A stretch of DNA of 64,000 nt from Halorhabdus sp. BNX81 (GCF_029229925.1 NZ_CP107254.1:620001-684000), one strand, 5' to 3'; positions 17,404 through 26,824 are shown, counted from the first letter of the stretch. Made by a program: numbers and translations. The notes: generated from the letters alone by a model not told the origin.

Positions 17404-17444
17404 CCAAAAAATGAAAAACTGCGCGGACAACCGCTTTCGGCGGT
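17404..17444 (-). terminator. Hairpin plus T-tracts after the surface glycoprotein gene
   Basis: On the minus strand the stem ACCGC/GCGGT with a 5-nt CGAAA loop (17430-17444) is followed by TTTTTC and TTTTTTGG. It begins 22 nt after the stop codon at 17467, a good fit for intrinsic termination of a highly expressed archaeal gene. Confidence 0.55.
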
Positions 17445-17466
17445 CAGTCGTGATTAGATGGACGCT

Positions 17467-19971
17467 TTACTGCTGGCGGCGGACGGCGAGCAGTGCGGCA
17501 CCCATCAGGGCGACCAGCGCGATCACAGCCGTGAAGCCGGGACCGCCGGTGGTCGTGGTTTCATCGTCAGATTCGAGCTGCTCGTTGAGGTCCTCGATCG
17601 TGGAGTTCTTCTCATCGAGCAGACTCTGGAGATCCTCGTTGTTCGCTTCCAGGGTCTGGACCGAGAGGTTCAGCGAGTCAAGCTGTTCCTGAAGGTCAGA
17701 CATTGCGGTGGTCTGGTTGAGGACTTGACTCTCGAGCTCCGCGATCGTGGAGTTCTTCTGTTCGAGCAGTTCCTGGCTTGCGCCGCCACTCTCGTTGACC
17801 TGCGTGCGCAGTTCTTCGATGGTGGCGTTCTTCTGCTCGAGCATCATCGTCGTCTCGTTCAGGAGCGTCTCGAGTTCGGAGACGCGCTGTTCGAGCTGAG
17901 CGACGTTGCCGGAGGTTTCCCACTCGGGCGTGTCTGCGAAGACGGCGTCGACTTCCACGCCGTAGGCTGCCGAGACAGTGATCGTCGCGTTGTCGCCAAC
18001 GCTGCGGTCACTGAAGTCGTAGCTGACGTTCCACGTGCCGTCTTCACTGACTACCACGTTCTCGGCGATGGCGAGCGAGCCACCGGCGAGGACGCGGACG
18101 TCGAACTCGCTACCGGGTGCGACGTTCGCACTGCCGCGGATTTCGGAGTCTTCCCCGGGCACTATCTGGTAGGGTTCTTCGACCGTGTTGGGACTGGCGT
18201 CCGCATCGACGAACTCGAAGCTCGCCGAGACGTCGCCGTCGTTGTCCCAGTACGTGTTCCTGTCAGCGTTGATGTCGAGGGTGCCATCGAACATCTGGCC
18301 GACGTTCTTGTCTTCGAGTTCGCCCTTGTCGAGGATGAAGTAGATTCGGTCGTTGTCATCGCTCGCGAGGACTGTGCCGCCGATGTCGCCGGGGTTGTTC
18401 TGGACAGCCTCTTCGACCGACCAGTTGATGCCCGCTGCGGTACTTTCGCCTGCTTCAATGGCACCGAAGACACCACTGGCGTCGAAGGCGACGACGACTT
18501 CGTCAGAGTAGCCGTCGTCCGTGTTGTCGTTAGCGACTTCGCTGGCCTCGGTCGTGTTGCCTTCGATGGCGGCGACCTGAGTTGCGTCGTCGTCGTAGTT
18601 GCTACCGTCGAAGGCGTCGTGACCTTCGGGACCGACGAGGACGGTTGCGCCCTCAAGCTCCGGCTGCCGGAGGTTGAGCGACGCGGCGTCCTCGGCTGCA
18701 CCCGAGTCATCGCCGTCCTGGGCGATGAACAGCGTGAAGGTACCGGGGTAGATCGGCTCGCCGTAACCGAGGGTGGCGGAGTCGTCGTCACCTTCGGCAC
18801 TGGCCGTACCCGTGTACGTGTTGATGAGGACGGTCACGGAGCCATCGCCGTCACCGTCTGTGACGTCGATCGTTTCCTCGTCGAAGCCTTCTCCGTCGAG
18901 CAGAAGGTCGACTTGGTCCGTGCCCGTGATGCTGAGGTCGATCTCGACGATGTCACCAGCAGTCTCCTGGTAACCAGCCGAGCCGAGCTCGAGATTGGTG
19001 TCAGGCTTCTCGTTGACGGTGACGTCACCGAGGTCAACGATAATGCCTGTGTCGAGGTGGACTGCCTCGGCACTGAGGGTATCTACGGCCAGGTCTTCGG
19101 CGGTGAAGTCGGCGGACGCTTGACCGTCACTGCCGATGGTACGGAACTCGACGACATCGCCAACCTGGAAGGCGACCTTACGGTCGATTCGGTTGGATTC
19201 GGCCGAAAGCGTCGTCGTGCCGTCGTCCTGCGTGATCTCGGTATCGCTGATGGACGCCGAGAAGTCGAACGGATCGAACGACAGGTCGTACGTAGTCGCC
19301 CCTCCGTCCGGATCGAACGTGAAGTTGTATCCCGTGTCAGTGTCTGCCAGGTCACTGGTTTCGACGACCAGGACATCGCTGTTCGTTCCGGTCCCTCGTT
19401 CGCGGAGGAACGTTCCGTTTTCAGCGATGGAGATGACAGTTTCTGGGTCGTCAGCGACCAGAGCGATCCGTTCGCCCTTGTACGCAGTTTGGTCAGATGC
19501 CGACGGCGCAGATTCACCAATTGTTGTCGTCGTTTGGGTCACGTCAACCGTCGAGTTGACGAGGCCGTACTGACTTTCGATGCCGACCTGGGTGATGTTC
19601 ACCGGATTAACCGATCCGTTGAAGGTAAGGTCGACAGCACCGTTATCGGCCGTGGCACCGTCAATCGCCAATCCAGCCGTTGTGGCATTTACCATGCCAT
19701 TGTCACCAACGTCGTCCCCTCGGAACGAGACGTTGAATTCCGTGGCGTTGGCGGAATTGATCGACGTGTTGAATGCCACTTCAACGGTTGTCGTTGTGTC
19801 GTCAGTGTTATCCGCATAATACGATACCGCTCCCGTAGCCTCCGCCGCCGGGGCGGAGCCTGTATTTGCCGCTGCGGCTGCACCACTGAACGCGACGGTT
19901 CCAGCGAAGACGCTGAAGACCATCAGCGCTGTGAGGAACAGCGCGCGAAGTTTCTCTGTTGTATCTGTCAT
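17467..19971 (-). CDS. S-layer-like surface glycoprotein with coiled-coil stalk and PGF-CTERM anchor
   Basis: An 834-residue secreted protein. Residues 1-36 form the haloarchaeal surface-glycoprotein signal peptide (LRALFLTALMVFSVFAG...AAAAAN). The body is acidic, beta-rich and dotted with NxT/S sequons. Residues about 689-803 form a coiled coil (LEQRVSELETLLNE...). The C-terminus GGPGFTAVIALVALMGAALL plus VRRQQ is a PGF-CTERM signal, cleaved and lipid-modified by archaeosortase A. Size and layout resemble major haloarchaeal S-layer glycoproteins, but the coiled coil takes the place of the usual Thr-rich stalk. Long leader, strong terminator and single-gene transcription fit high expression. 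Confidence 0.8.
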   Translation of the reverse strand: MTDTTEKLRALFLTALMVFSVFAGTVAFSGAAAAANTGSAPAAEATGAVSYYADNTDDTTTTVEVAFNTSINSANATEFNVSFRGDDVGDNGMVNATTAGLAIDGATADNGAVDLTFNGSVNPVNITQVGIESQYGLVNSTVDVTQTTTTIGESAPSASDQTAYKGERIALVADDPETVISIAENGTFLRERGTGTNSDVLVVETSDLADTDTGYNFTFDPDGGATTYDLSFDPFDFSASISDTEITQDDGTTTLSAESNRIDRKVAFQVGDVVEFRTIGSDGQASADFTAEDLAVDTLSAEAVHLDTGIIVDLGDVTVNEKPDTNLELGSAGYQETAGDIVEIDLSITGTDQVDLLLDGEGFDEETIDVTDGDGDGSVTVLINTYTGTASAEGDDDSATLGYGEPIYPGTFTLFIAQDGDDSGAAEDAASLNLRQPELEGATVLVGPEGHDAFDGSNYDDDATQVAAIEGNTTEASEVANDNTDDGYSDEVVVAFDASGVFGAIEAGESTAAGINWSVEEAVQNNPGDIGGTVLASDDNDRIYFILDKGELEDKNVGQMFDGTLDINADRNTYWDNDGDVSASFEFVDADASPNTVEEPYQIVPGEDSEIRGSANVAPGSEFDVRVLAGGSLAIAENVVVSEDGTWNVSYDFSDRSVGDNATITVSAAYGVEVDAVFADTPEWETSGNVAQLEQRVSELETLLNETTMMLEQKNATIEELRTQVNESGGASQELLEQKNSTIAELESQVLNQTTAMSDLQEQLDSLNLSVQTLEANNEDLQSLLDEKNSTIEDLNEQLESDDETTTTGGPGFTAVIALVALMGAALLAVRRQQ

Positions 19972-20082
19972 AGTTGTCGTGTGTCTCTGTCCCCGTCAGC
20001 GCCCTGCCACCGAGGACGCACTGCACCTGCCCCCAGTGGTAGACGGGACTGACGGTTCACGTTGTAATCCATCTACCACATA

Positions 20083-20093
20083 TGATAAATGCT
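20083..20093 (-). promoter_or_regulatory. TATA-like box of the surface glycoprotein gene
   Basis: The minus strand reads GCATTTATCAT. A transcript starting about 25 nt downstream would carry a leader of roughly 90 nt, longer than usual for haloarchaea but known for S-layer genes. Confidence 0.4.
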
Positions 20094-20392
20094 TTCTGGT
20101 TCAGACCAGGTGTGTCCAACCCCCGCAACCGGCCCGAGTGGGCTCAATCCCCCTATTTTCGCCGCTTTCTCACCTACTCTCAACGGGCGTCTCCACAAAG
20201 CATTTAAGAGGGGTATCGATATCGCCCGGAAATCGCGTGAATTCACGTCATTCTGTAGGCCGGTCGTATTTCCGTGTTTCGACACCCGGCGGTCGACTAC
20301 TCGTCGACCGTCCTACAAAATTTCATTACGCACGCAATAGGTCGTCCGGATCGTCGAACGCCGAATCCAACAACTGCGAGCAAAAGCGGTAC

Positions 20393-20417
20393 CGACGACG
20401 GATCCCGGGCGTCGTCG
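20393..20417 (-). terminator. Hairpin directly after the xylanase stop codon
   Basis: CGACGACG and CGTCGTCG form an 8-bp stem around a 9-nt GC-rich loop, starting right at the stop codon. On the minus strand it is followed after a few bases by CTTTTG, a weak T-tract. Confidence 0.4.
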
Positions 20418-23315
20418 TTACTGGTAGAGCTTCCGGAACAGCGCGAGGGCGTCGCCGACGTCGACGCTGCCGTCGCCGTCGAAGTCGTAGGCGTCGGCGT
20501 TGGCCCGCACTGACTCGTGATTGCGATTGTTCAACAGCGAGCGCACGTCTGCGATGTTGGCGTTGCCGTCGCCGTTGACGTCCTCGTGGAGGCCGTCGCC
20601 GTCGGGATCCTGGGACGGGCCGCTGCCGCCGGGCAGCGTACCGGGCGCGGTCTCCTCGCCGTCGTCCGCACCGTCGTCTTCCTCACCGTCGCCGTCTTCG
20701 ACCTCGCCGATTGTGACCGTCACGGTGTCGGTGCTGTCGTCGATCTCGATCTCCCGTTCGGCGGTCTGCTCGCCGTGGGTCGCCGTGATCCGGTAGGTGC
20801 CCTTGAATCCGTCGGTCGCGTAGACGCCGTCGGCGTCGGTGCTGCCGGCTTTCTCTGTCCACCACTCGTCGAAGACCAGGTCCTGCCAGACGCCGAAGGA
20901 CGGTTTCTCGTTCCACTGGGCGTCGAAGAAGGGCGCGTCGTCCCGCCAGTGGAGGTCGTCCTTGAAGCCCCACACCATGAAGGTGTCCACGTTCGGATGG
21001 CTGAACGTCACCTTGAGGAACTGCTTGAAGAAGGTGGCCTTGTCGGCCTCCGTCCAGGTCTCGTCGGCCATGTCGAACTCGGTGATGCGGATGCCCGCAC
21101 CGTGGCCGGTATACAGCTCCAGGGCATCCCAGATCTCGGTCGGGGTAAGCGCCATCGACTGGTTGAAGTGTGATTGCAGGCCGATCCCGTCGAGCCCGAC
21201 GCCCTCTTCGACCAGGAACTCGGCCATTCGGTTGTGGTCCTGGCGCGTTTGCTCGATGGGGCCCTCGATGGTGTTGTAGTCGTTGATCGCGATCCCGACA
21301 TCGTCGGGGGCGACGTCCTCGGCGTGGTTGTGCCACTCGGCGAGGACCGGTGCCTCGACGGGGTTGATGTCGAGTTCCTCGTCAGGACCGACACCACGGA
21401 CTGCCTTGATGAACCCGGGCACGTGAGTGGTCTCGTTGTGGACCTCCCACTCGTCGATGACGCTGCCGTAGTCCTTGAAGTCCGCGTAGTGGTTGATGAT
21501 CTCCTCGATGTGCTCGAACGTTCGATCGCGGACGTACTCCGGATCGAGTTCGGGATCGTCTACCTCCGACCACTCCCGGCCCATCGCCGCGACAACATCC
21601 GCCGGTACGGCGTACGAGTCAACGGCCGCCCATAGACAGACGTGGCCACGGATGGACATGTCCTGTTCGACGAGCCACTCCGTGGCCGCGTCGGCGGTGT
21701 CCTGTGCCTCCTCGAAGAAGCGCCACTTGTGGTGGTTGCCCAGGACGGCGGTGTTGAAGTTCTCCGTGATGACCTCGCGGTATTTATCTCCGGGCTCGGT
21801 GTTCGGGATCAGGTGATCGGCGGTGACCTCCGTCCCGAAGTTGAAGTCGTGTTCCTGCATGGCGACCTCGACATCGGCACCCTCGACGGCGTTGCCGCCG
21901 TCGTCGACGACTTCGACCCCGAAGTCGGTCTTGCGATGGTCCTCGATCCGGGCGTCGGCTTCTTCCTCCCACTGCTCGCTGATGGCCTCTTCCCAGGCGG
22001 GGAGGTCACCGACGGCTACTCCCTGCGCGAAGTCGATGACGGCGAGGCCGCCGATGTCGACGGTCTGGGCCTTTGCGCCGAGCCAGATCTCGGTCCACCA
22101 TTCGCCGGATGCAGCGTCGCTGCCGTACTCGATCGGGAAGTAGTACCGCTTCCACTCGCCGGTGAGCGAGGGGCCCGATTTGGTGACGTAATTGGACGAC
22201 TCGTTGCCCGTTCCCGTCGATTTGTAGGTGATCGTGGAATCGCCTTCCGGATCGCGCATGTACGCGACGCCGAGCAGCACGTCGCCGCTCGATAGCCCAC
22301 GGTTCCCGTAGGACTTGAAGCTGATCAGCCAGTCGTCCTCGGCTGGTTCGGTCACTTCGATCCGGGTCGCCTCCGAGAACGGCACGTCGTCGCCGCTGAC
22401 GTCCAGGGACTGCTGGTTGGCGAGGTCCGCACTGCCGCCGCCGAGTTCGTACGTGTCGAAGACGGCCGCCTCGGTCGTGCCGTTGACGAACTGACCGGCA
22501 CCGCCGAGGTTGTATCCCTTGAGGTCGCTGATGAGCTCCGAGTAATAGGCGTCGTCAGTCTCCGACCACATCTCGTAGCCATCGCCCGTACTCGGCGCGC
22601 CGCTTGGGAGATCGCCGACCGCGACGTCTGCGTCACTGTAGTCGATCAGCGCCATCCCGCCGAACTCGACGGTCTGCTGGGCCATTCCAAGCCAGAATTC
22701 GACGTATGGGGTGCGAGAAGTTCCCGGCTGGGCCCCGACTTCGATCGGGAAGTAATAGCGGGTCCACTCCTCGCCCGGCTGGACAGTCGTGGTGCCAGTG
22801 ATGTAGTTGGCATCCTGGTATTGCGTGTTGCCGTCCTCGTCCACGTACCGATATTTGAAGAAGCCCTCCGTCTCCGCGTTCTCCGACTCGCTGCGGATGT
22901 ACCCGACGCCGAGGAGGACGTCCCCTTCCTCGAAGGACTGTTCTTCGAGGAATCGCTGGTAGGAGTACGTCCAGGAGTCCGCGCCTTCCTCGTTGACTTC
23001 GATGCGGACGCCCTGGGTGATCGGGACCGAGTCGTTGTCGACGGAGATCTCCGAGAGGGTGCCGCTGTCACCGGACTGGAACTCGAAACTGTCGATCGTC
23101 TCCTGTTCTGTTGCCCCATACCGGAACGACCCGGCAGGCAGATCGTACTTCTCCTGGAGCTCGCTCCGTAGTGTCTGGTGATAGTCGTCGAGATGATTGT
23201 CGGCCACCACCGACCCGATTGACCCCGATCCAACCGCCGTTGCCGCCCCGAGTGCCCCGACGGACTTCAGAAACGTCCGTCGATCGCCATGAATGTGTAA
23301 TCGATCGTCTGTCAT
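20418..23315 (-). CDS. Tat-secreted GH10 endo-xylanase with two N-terminal CBM-like domains and dockerin-like tail
   Basis: A 965-residue enzyme. A Tat signal is at 11-38 (DRRTFLKSVGALGAATAVG). Two related beta-sandwich regions follow, about 75-240 and 285-440, each ending in a VAVGDLP sequence and resembling carbohydrate-binding modules of the CBM4/9 type. The GH10 barrel spans about 490-820, with acid/base Glu628 in EWEVHNE, nucleophile Glu746 in RITEFD, and the substrate-site NHHKWR and MVWGFKD. A Pro/Gly/Asp linker leads to 903-965, with two Ca-binding loops (DVNGDGNANIAD, DFDGDGSVDVGD) of dockerin type I form. It should hydrolyse xylan outside the cell. Confidence 0.92.
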   Translation of the reverse strand: MTDDRLHIHGDRRTFLKSVGALGAATAVGSGSIGSVVADNHLDDYHQTLRSELQEKYDLPAGSFRYGATEQETIDSFEFQSGDSGTLSEISVDNDSVPITQGVRIEVNEEGADSWTYSYQRFLEEQSFEEGDVLLGVGYIRSESENAETEGFFKYRYVDEDGNTQYQDANYITGTTTVQPGEEWTRYYFPIEVGAQPGTSRTPYVEFWLGMAQQTVEFGGMALIDYSDADVAVGDLPSGAPSTGDGYEMWSETDDAYYSELISDLKGYNLGGAGQFVNGTTEAAVFDTYELGGGSADLANQQSLDVSGDDVPFSEATRIEVTEPAEDDWLISFKSYGNRGLSSGDVLLGVAYMRDPEGDSTITYKSTGTGNESSNYVTKSGPSLTGEWKRYYFPIEYGSDAASGEWWTEIWLGAKAQTVDIGGLAVIDFAQGVAVGDLPAWEEAISEQWEEEADARIEDHRKTDFGVEVVDDGGNAVEGADVEVAMQEHDFNFGTEVTADHLIPNTEPGDKYREVITENFNTAVLGNHHKWRFFEEAQDTADAATEWLVEQDMSIRGHVCLWAAVDSYAVPADVVAAMGREWSEVDDPELDPEYVRDRTFEHIEEIINHYADFKDYGSVIDEWEVHNETTHVPGFIKAVRGVGPDEELDINPVEAPVLAEWHNHAEDVAPDDVGIAINDYNTIEGPIEQTRQDHNRMAEFLVEEGVGLDGIGLQSHFNQSMALTPTEIWDALELYTGHGAGIRITEFDMADETWTEADKATFFKQFLKVTFSHPNVDTFMVWGFKDDLHWRDDAPFFDAQWNEKPSFGVWQDLVFDEWWTEKAGSTDADGVYATDGFKGTYRITATHGEQTAEREIEIDDSTDTVTVTIGEVEDGDGEEDDGADDGEETAPGTLPGGSGPSQDPDGDGLHEDVNGDGNANIADVRSLLNNRNHESVRANADAYDFDGDGSVDVGDALALFRKLYQ

Positions 23316-23466
23316 CTGTGTATAGCGCTCGATCTGTTCGTCACGATTTTACTTAGTGTTTTGGGAAAAATAGTCGTTGAATCGCCCAACTCGCCTTCGA
23401 CATTCACAGAACTTTATAATTTTCTGATATTATTTCCCGTCTCGGAACATGTCGACGACGTTGCAG

Positions 23467-24324
23467 TCACTGCTCGTTCATCGCCTCGCTGGCCATATTA
23501 CGGCCCTGGGCGTTGAGCGAGACCTCGGTACGAGTGCGCACCTCGTCGACCGCCCCGACTTCGAGGAGTTTCCCGTAGATCTCTTCGACTTCATCGACGC
23601 TGAGACCGACGAAGTCGGCCATTTCGAACGGGGATACCCCCGAGTAAAGCGCCATGAGAACTTGACTCTCCGTCTCCGTGAGTTCGTATTCGTCGTCACG
23701 CTCGGCGACGCTGACTTCGAAGAGTTTCCGGAGCACTGACGTGTGCCGTTCGGTCCCCGAGAGGTGGGTCTCGACACTTCGACCATCGTCGTCGGTGTGT
23801 TCGATCTCGACGACCGGTCGCGTCTCGCCCATGACCGATCGCGTCCCTGTCTCGACGGTCCCCACGTCGGCGAAGTCACTGGTGACCCGCTCGCCGCCGG
23901 GAAACGTCAGCGTAACCTCCTCTTCAGTGGCCGAAAACCGGGCTTTCGTCCATTCGGCGTCGTCCTGGACGACCCCGCCCACGACTGCCGGATGATTGAC
24001 GAGGACGACTTCACCGGCGAGATTTGCCCGACAGTACGTGCTCGGAAAATCACTCTCGCTCGTCGGTGATATCTCGATCACGGTCGAGCCGACCCGGAGC
24101 GCGATCGCGTCGGTGGCAATCTCGATCGCATCGAGATCGTTCGGGATCGTCACCCGCCCGTGAGGCAGCGACCGATTCGACCCGTTGCCCGCCAGAACGA
24201 GCCGCTTGTCGGTCAGGACGATGCGTGAGGACTGCCAATCGGGATCGTTGACCCGCTGGCCGTCGCGGCGGACCTGCCGGTAGTCTCCGGCAACGTCCAG
24301 GATTTTTTGTTCTTCCTCACTCAT
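23467..24324 (-). CDS. cheF: CheF taxis adaptor protein (paralogue 2)
   Basis: A 285-residue protein co-linear with the CheF at 16387-17250: MSEEEQKILDVAGDYRQV, DPDWQSSRIVLTDKRLVL, VNHPAVVGGVVQDDAEWTKARF and the C-terminal TETESQVLMALYSGVSPFEM. Paired cheF genes are known in haloarchaea, usually adjacent and beside che or archaellum genes. Here the pair is split by about 6.2 kb of surface-protein genes and lies about 35 kb from the archaellum operon in this window. Confidence 0.87.
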   Translation of the reverse strand: MSEEEQKILDVAGDYRQVRRDGQRVNDPDWQSSRIVLTDKRLVLAGNGSNRSLPHGRVTIPNDLDAIEIATDAIALRVGSTVIEISPTSESDFPSTYCRANLAGEVVLVNHPAVVGGVVQDDAEWTKARFSATEEEVTLTFPGGERVTSDFADVGTVETGTRSVMGETRPVVEIEHTDDDGRSVETHLSGTERHTSVLRKLFEVSVAERDDEYELTETESQVLMALYSGVSPFEMADFVGLSVDEVEEIYGKLLEVGAVDEVRTRTEVSLNAQGRNMASEAMNEQ

Positions 24325-24361
24325 GGGCCCGCGTGCCTACCCGGAAGTTAGCCACTCACGG

Positions 24362-24371
24362 GCATATAAGT
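24362..24371 (-). promoter_or_regulatory. TATA box of the second cheF gene
   Basis: The minus strand reads AACTTATATGC, about 40 nt before the ATG at 24324, giving a leader of roughly 15-20 nt. Confidence 0.45.
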
Positions 24372-24410
24372 TCTCACCGCCGAGTGCGATATCGTCCACA
24401 GTCGGTGGCG

Positions 24411-25942
24411 TTACCGCGATAACCGCTCGCCCACCCTTTCCCGATATCGGCCGGCGAGTTCGGCGACGACGAGCCGGTCACGCGGATCGACCCCCAGGAC
24501 GGCCAGCGTCCCGAAGTAGGCTCCGATCCCGACGAAGCTACCGAGCCCTGCCACGGCCACCCCGTCGCCGAGGGACCGGACGCCAAAGAGGACCGCGAGC
24601 ATGACGAGACCGGCCGCGATCGGCGTCCGGAACGCCGCGTCGAAGGGCCACAATCCCTCGAAGCGTCTGAGCAGCAGGACCTGCAGGCCGTTCTGGACGG
24701 CGATCGCCAGCGACGTGCCAAGGGCCGCCCCGGCGAGGCCGAACGCCTGGATAAAGGTATACGTCAGGGCGACGTTGAGCACCGCCAGCAGCCAGTCGAG
24801 TGCCATCCGGGCGTACTGGTGGTCGGTCATCATCAACAGCCACCCGGTCGCGCCGACCGCGCTCCCGACGAAGACACCGCCGAGGTAGACCACCAGCGGA
24901 ACGTATCCACGGACGAACGGCTCACCGAACACGCCGAGGAATACCCGTCCGTAGACGACCTGGATCGCGAGGATTGGGACCACAGTCGTGACGATCAGCC
25001 GCGTGGCCGAGCCGTAGACGGCGTTCAACGTCTCAATCTTCCCCTCGCGTAGAGATCCGAGGCGACCGGTGGGAGCAACTGGTTGAACGACAACAACGGG
25101 ATCCACGCGATGGCGACCAGCACGAGCACGACGTTGTAGATCCCCGCCGCCACCGCTGTCAGCAACGCGCCGACCAGCAGGAGGTCGACCCGGTTTTGAA
25201 ACACCTTTCCGAGGCTGCTCATCGCGACCGGCGCGGCGTGATCGAAAAAGCGCCGAGCTTCGGCCCCAGCGCCCCGTAACGACGGCGTGATACCGGTCGA
25301 TCGAACGGTGATCGGGACGCCCACCACGACGAGGATCGCCATGCACGCCACGATCGTTCCGGCGACGCCCACGACCGAGAATCCGAGGGAGAGCGCCACG
25401 AGCGCCCCGACTAACCGCGCGGCTGGCCGGAGGATCTTGTTGAATAGCACCTCCCCGCGGGCTGAGCCTGCCGCCCGGAAGGTCGCGGCGGCAATCATCA
25501 CGACCCCGATCAGCCCGACGAGCGTTCCGAACAGTCCCATCGCACGAGGGAAATCGGGGTGATCGAGCGTGAGACGGTTGAGCCACGGGGCCGCGAGCCA
25601 GACGCCGACCGCGATCGCCAGCCCGAAGCCCCCCGTCGTGGCGTAGGCCAGGCCCGTGACCCGCGACTGGGTCGCTGGCTGGTCCTCGGCGGCCGGGAGG
25701 TATCGCTGCAGCGTCGGCACGCTTCCAAAAGTGACCAGCCGCACGAGCAGCCCCGCGATCCGCCACGAAAGCGCGTAGACGCCGTAGACGACGGGGTCGA
25801 GCCCGCGCGCGAGGACGAACTCCGTCGCCGTCGCCAGCGCTCGCTGGATCGAGACGCCACCCGACGTGACGACCGCCCCGTGGACGATCGTCACCAGCGC
25901 CTCGCGCTCGTCGTCAGGTATCTCCGAATCAGTTTCACTCAC
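24411..25942 (-). pseudogene. Frameshifted oligosaccharide flippase (Wzx/RfbX-like)
   Basis: Two adjacent frames together make one flippase of about 510 residues. The N-terminal part (25942 to about 25045) has eight or so helices and begins MSETDSEIPDDEREALVTIV; it includes DPVVYGVYALSWRIAGLLVRL and NKILRPAARL. The C-terminal part (about 25046 to 24411) starts GKIETLNAVYGSATR and carries the remaining six helices. The break falls at a CCCC run at 25041-25044: one more C would join them as LYARGKIETLN. It is either a real inactivating indel or a sequencing error in a homopolymer. Intact homologues move lipid-linked sugars across the membrane, which fits the neighbouring uppP. Confidence 0.8.
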
Positions 25943-26011
25943 AGCTCGATACTACTTCGGGGGAATCAGCTCCCGCAAGTAAACGATTCGAAAGCCGTCT
26001 CACCTTCGATT

Positions 26012-26824
26012 CTACACCACTGCGATCGCGAGACCGCTGGCGACCGCGAGCAGCCCGAACGCCGTACAGACGGCCCAGAACGCCAGCCGACGAACCAGCG
26101 CGACCAGCGTTCCGACGGTCAGATAGCCCACGACCGCGCTGACCGCGAGTGCGACGACCGCCGCGACCGGCTCGATCCCGGGCAGCCCGGTCTCGACGAG
26201 CACCAGCACGCCGGCCGCCAGGGCGGCGGGGATCGACAGCAGAAACGACAGCCGGAGCGATCCCTCGCCGTCGTGGCCCCGGAGCAACAGCGCGCTCACG
26301 GTTGTCCCGGACCGGGAGACACCGGGCAGAATGGCCAGGCCCTGAAGCGCGCCGACGAGGACGGCGTCCACCGCGTCCGGATCCGCCCGCCGCCCGCCCG
26401 ACCCCTCGGCGACGTACTGGATCAGCCCCGTCGCGACCAGCAACGCGCCGATGAGCGCGACGAACGCGCCGCCCGACAGCGTCGAGACCAGTTCTTCGAG
26501 GCTGAGATAGGCGATCCCGCCGGTCGCGAACGAGGTCGTCATCGCGAGCACGACAAAGGAGAGGTCAGCACCGGCCGGCGCGAAGGCCGTCTCGGGTCGC
26601 CATTCGCGGACGTCCCCGAGGAGATCCCGGACGTCCGCCCGGTAGTAGACTGTCGCCGCGAAAGCGGTCCCGACGTGTAAGAAGAGCGCGAACTGCGTCG
26701 CCTCCAGGGCGGTGTCGCCGACCGCCGTCCGGGCCAGTGCCAGCGCGCCCTCGCTCGACACCGGGAGCCACTCCAGGGCACCCTGGACGGCACCTAGCAG
26801 TGCCGCGAGTAGCGTTTCATCCAT
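26012..26824 (-). CDS. uppP: Undecaprenyl/polyprenyl-diphosphate phosphatase
   Basis: A 270-residue BacA/UppP-type membrane enzyme. The first signature ALEWLPVSSEG (Glu18 to Gly26) and the second LPGVSRSGTTVSALLLRG hold the catalytic Glu, Ser and Arg; about eight helices follow the family topology. It recycles the polyprenyl carrier used in surface glycan synthesis. The ATG at 26824 fits the family N-terminus; nine codons upstream are not needed. It stands next to the frameshifted flippase on the same strand. Confidence 0.9.
   Translation of the reverse strand: MDETLLAALLGAVQGALEWLPVSSEGALALARTAVGDTALEATQFALFLHVGTAFAATVYYRADVRDLLGDVREWRPETAFAPAGADLSFVVLAMTTSFATGGIAYLSLEELVSTLSGGAFVALIGALLVATGLIQYVAEGSGGRRADPDAVDAVLVGALQGLAILPGVSRSGTTVSALLLRGHDGEGSLRLSFLLSIPAALAAGVLVLVETGLPGIEPVAAVVALAVSAVVGYLTVGTLVALVRRLAFWAVCTAFGLLAVASGLAIAVV

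Larger units (their letters stand above)
19972..20417. other. Intergenic region upstream of the surface glycoprotein gene
   Basis: A 446-nt stretch between the surface glycoprotein start and the xylanase stop, without a convincing gene on either strand. It holds a TATA-like box for the glycoprotein near 20083-20093, a second AT-rich element GCATTTAAGAG near 20199-20209 that could serve either strand, and the xylanase terminator hairpin at 20393-20417. Confidence 0.5.

Noticed and set aside
17458-20052. 864-codon open frame antisense to the surface glycoprotein
   Set aside because: It mirrors the whole glycoprotein gene; the Val/Asp/Arg-rich product is the expected shadow of a Thr/Asp/Val-rich gene, and promoter and terminator fit the minus strand.
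23449-23739. 96-codon plus-strand frame with a TATA-like ACTTTATAATT before it
   Set aside because: It is antisense to the conserved C-terminus of the second CheF. The AT-rich box may be fortuitous or serve a non-coding antisense RNA, which I cannot support.
25047-25766. Upstream part of the 451-codon minus frame over the flippase N-terminal half
   Set aside because: It is the out-of-frame shadow of the true N-terminal half; only the portion after about 25046 encodes the flippase C-terminus.
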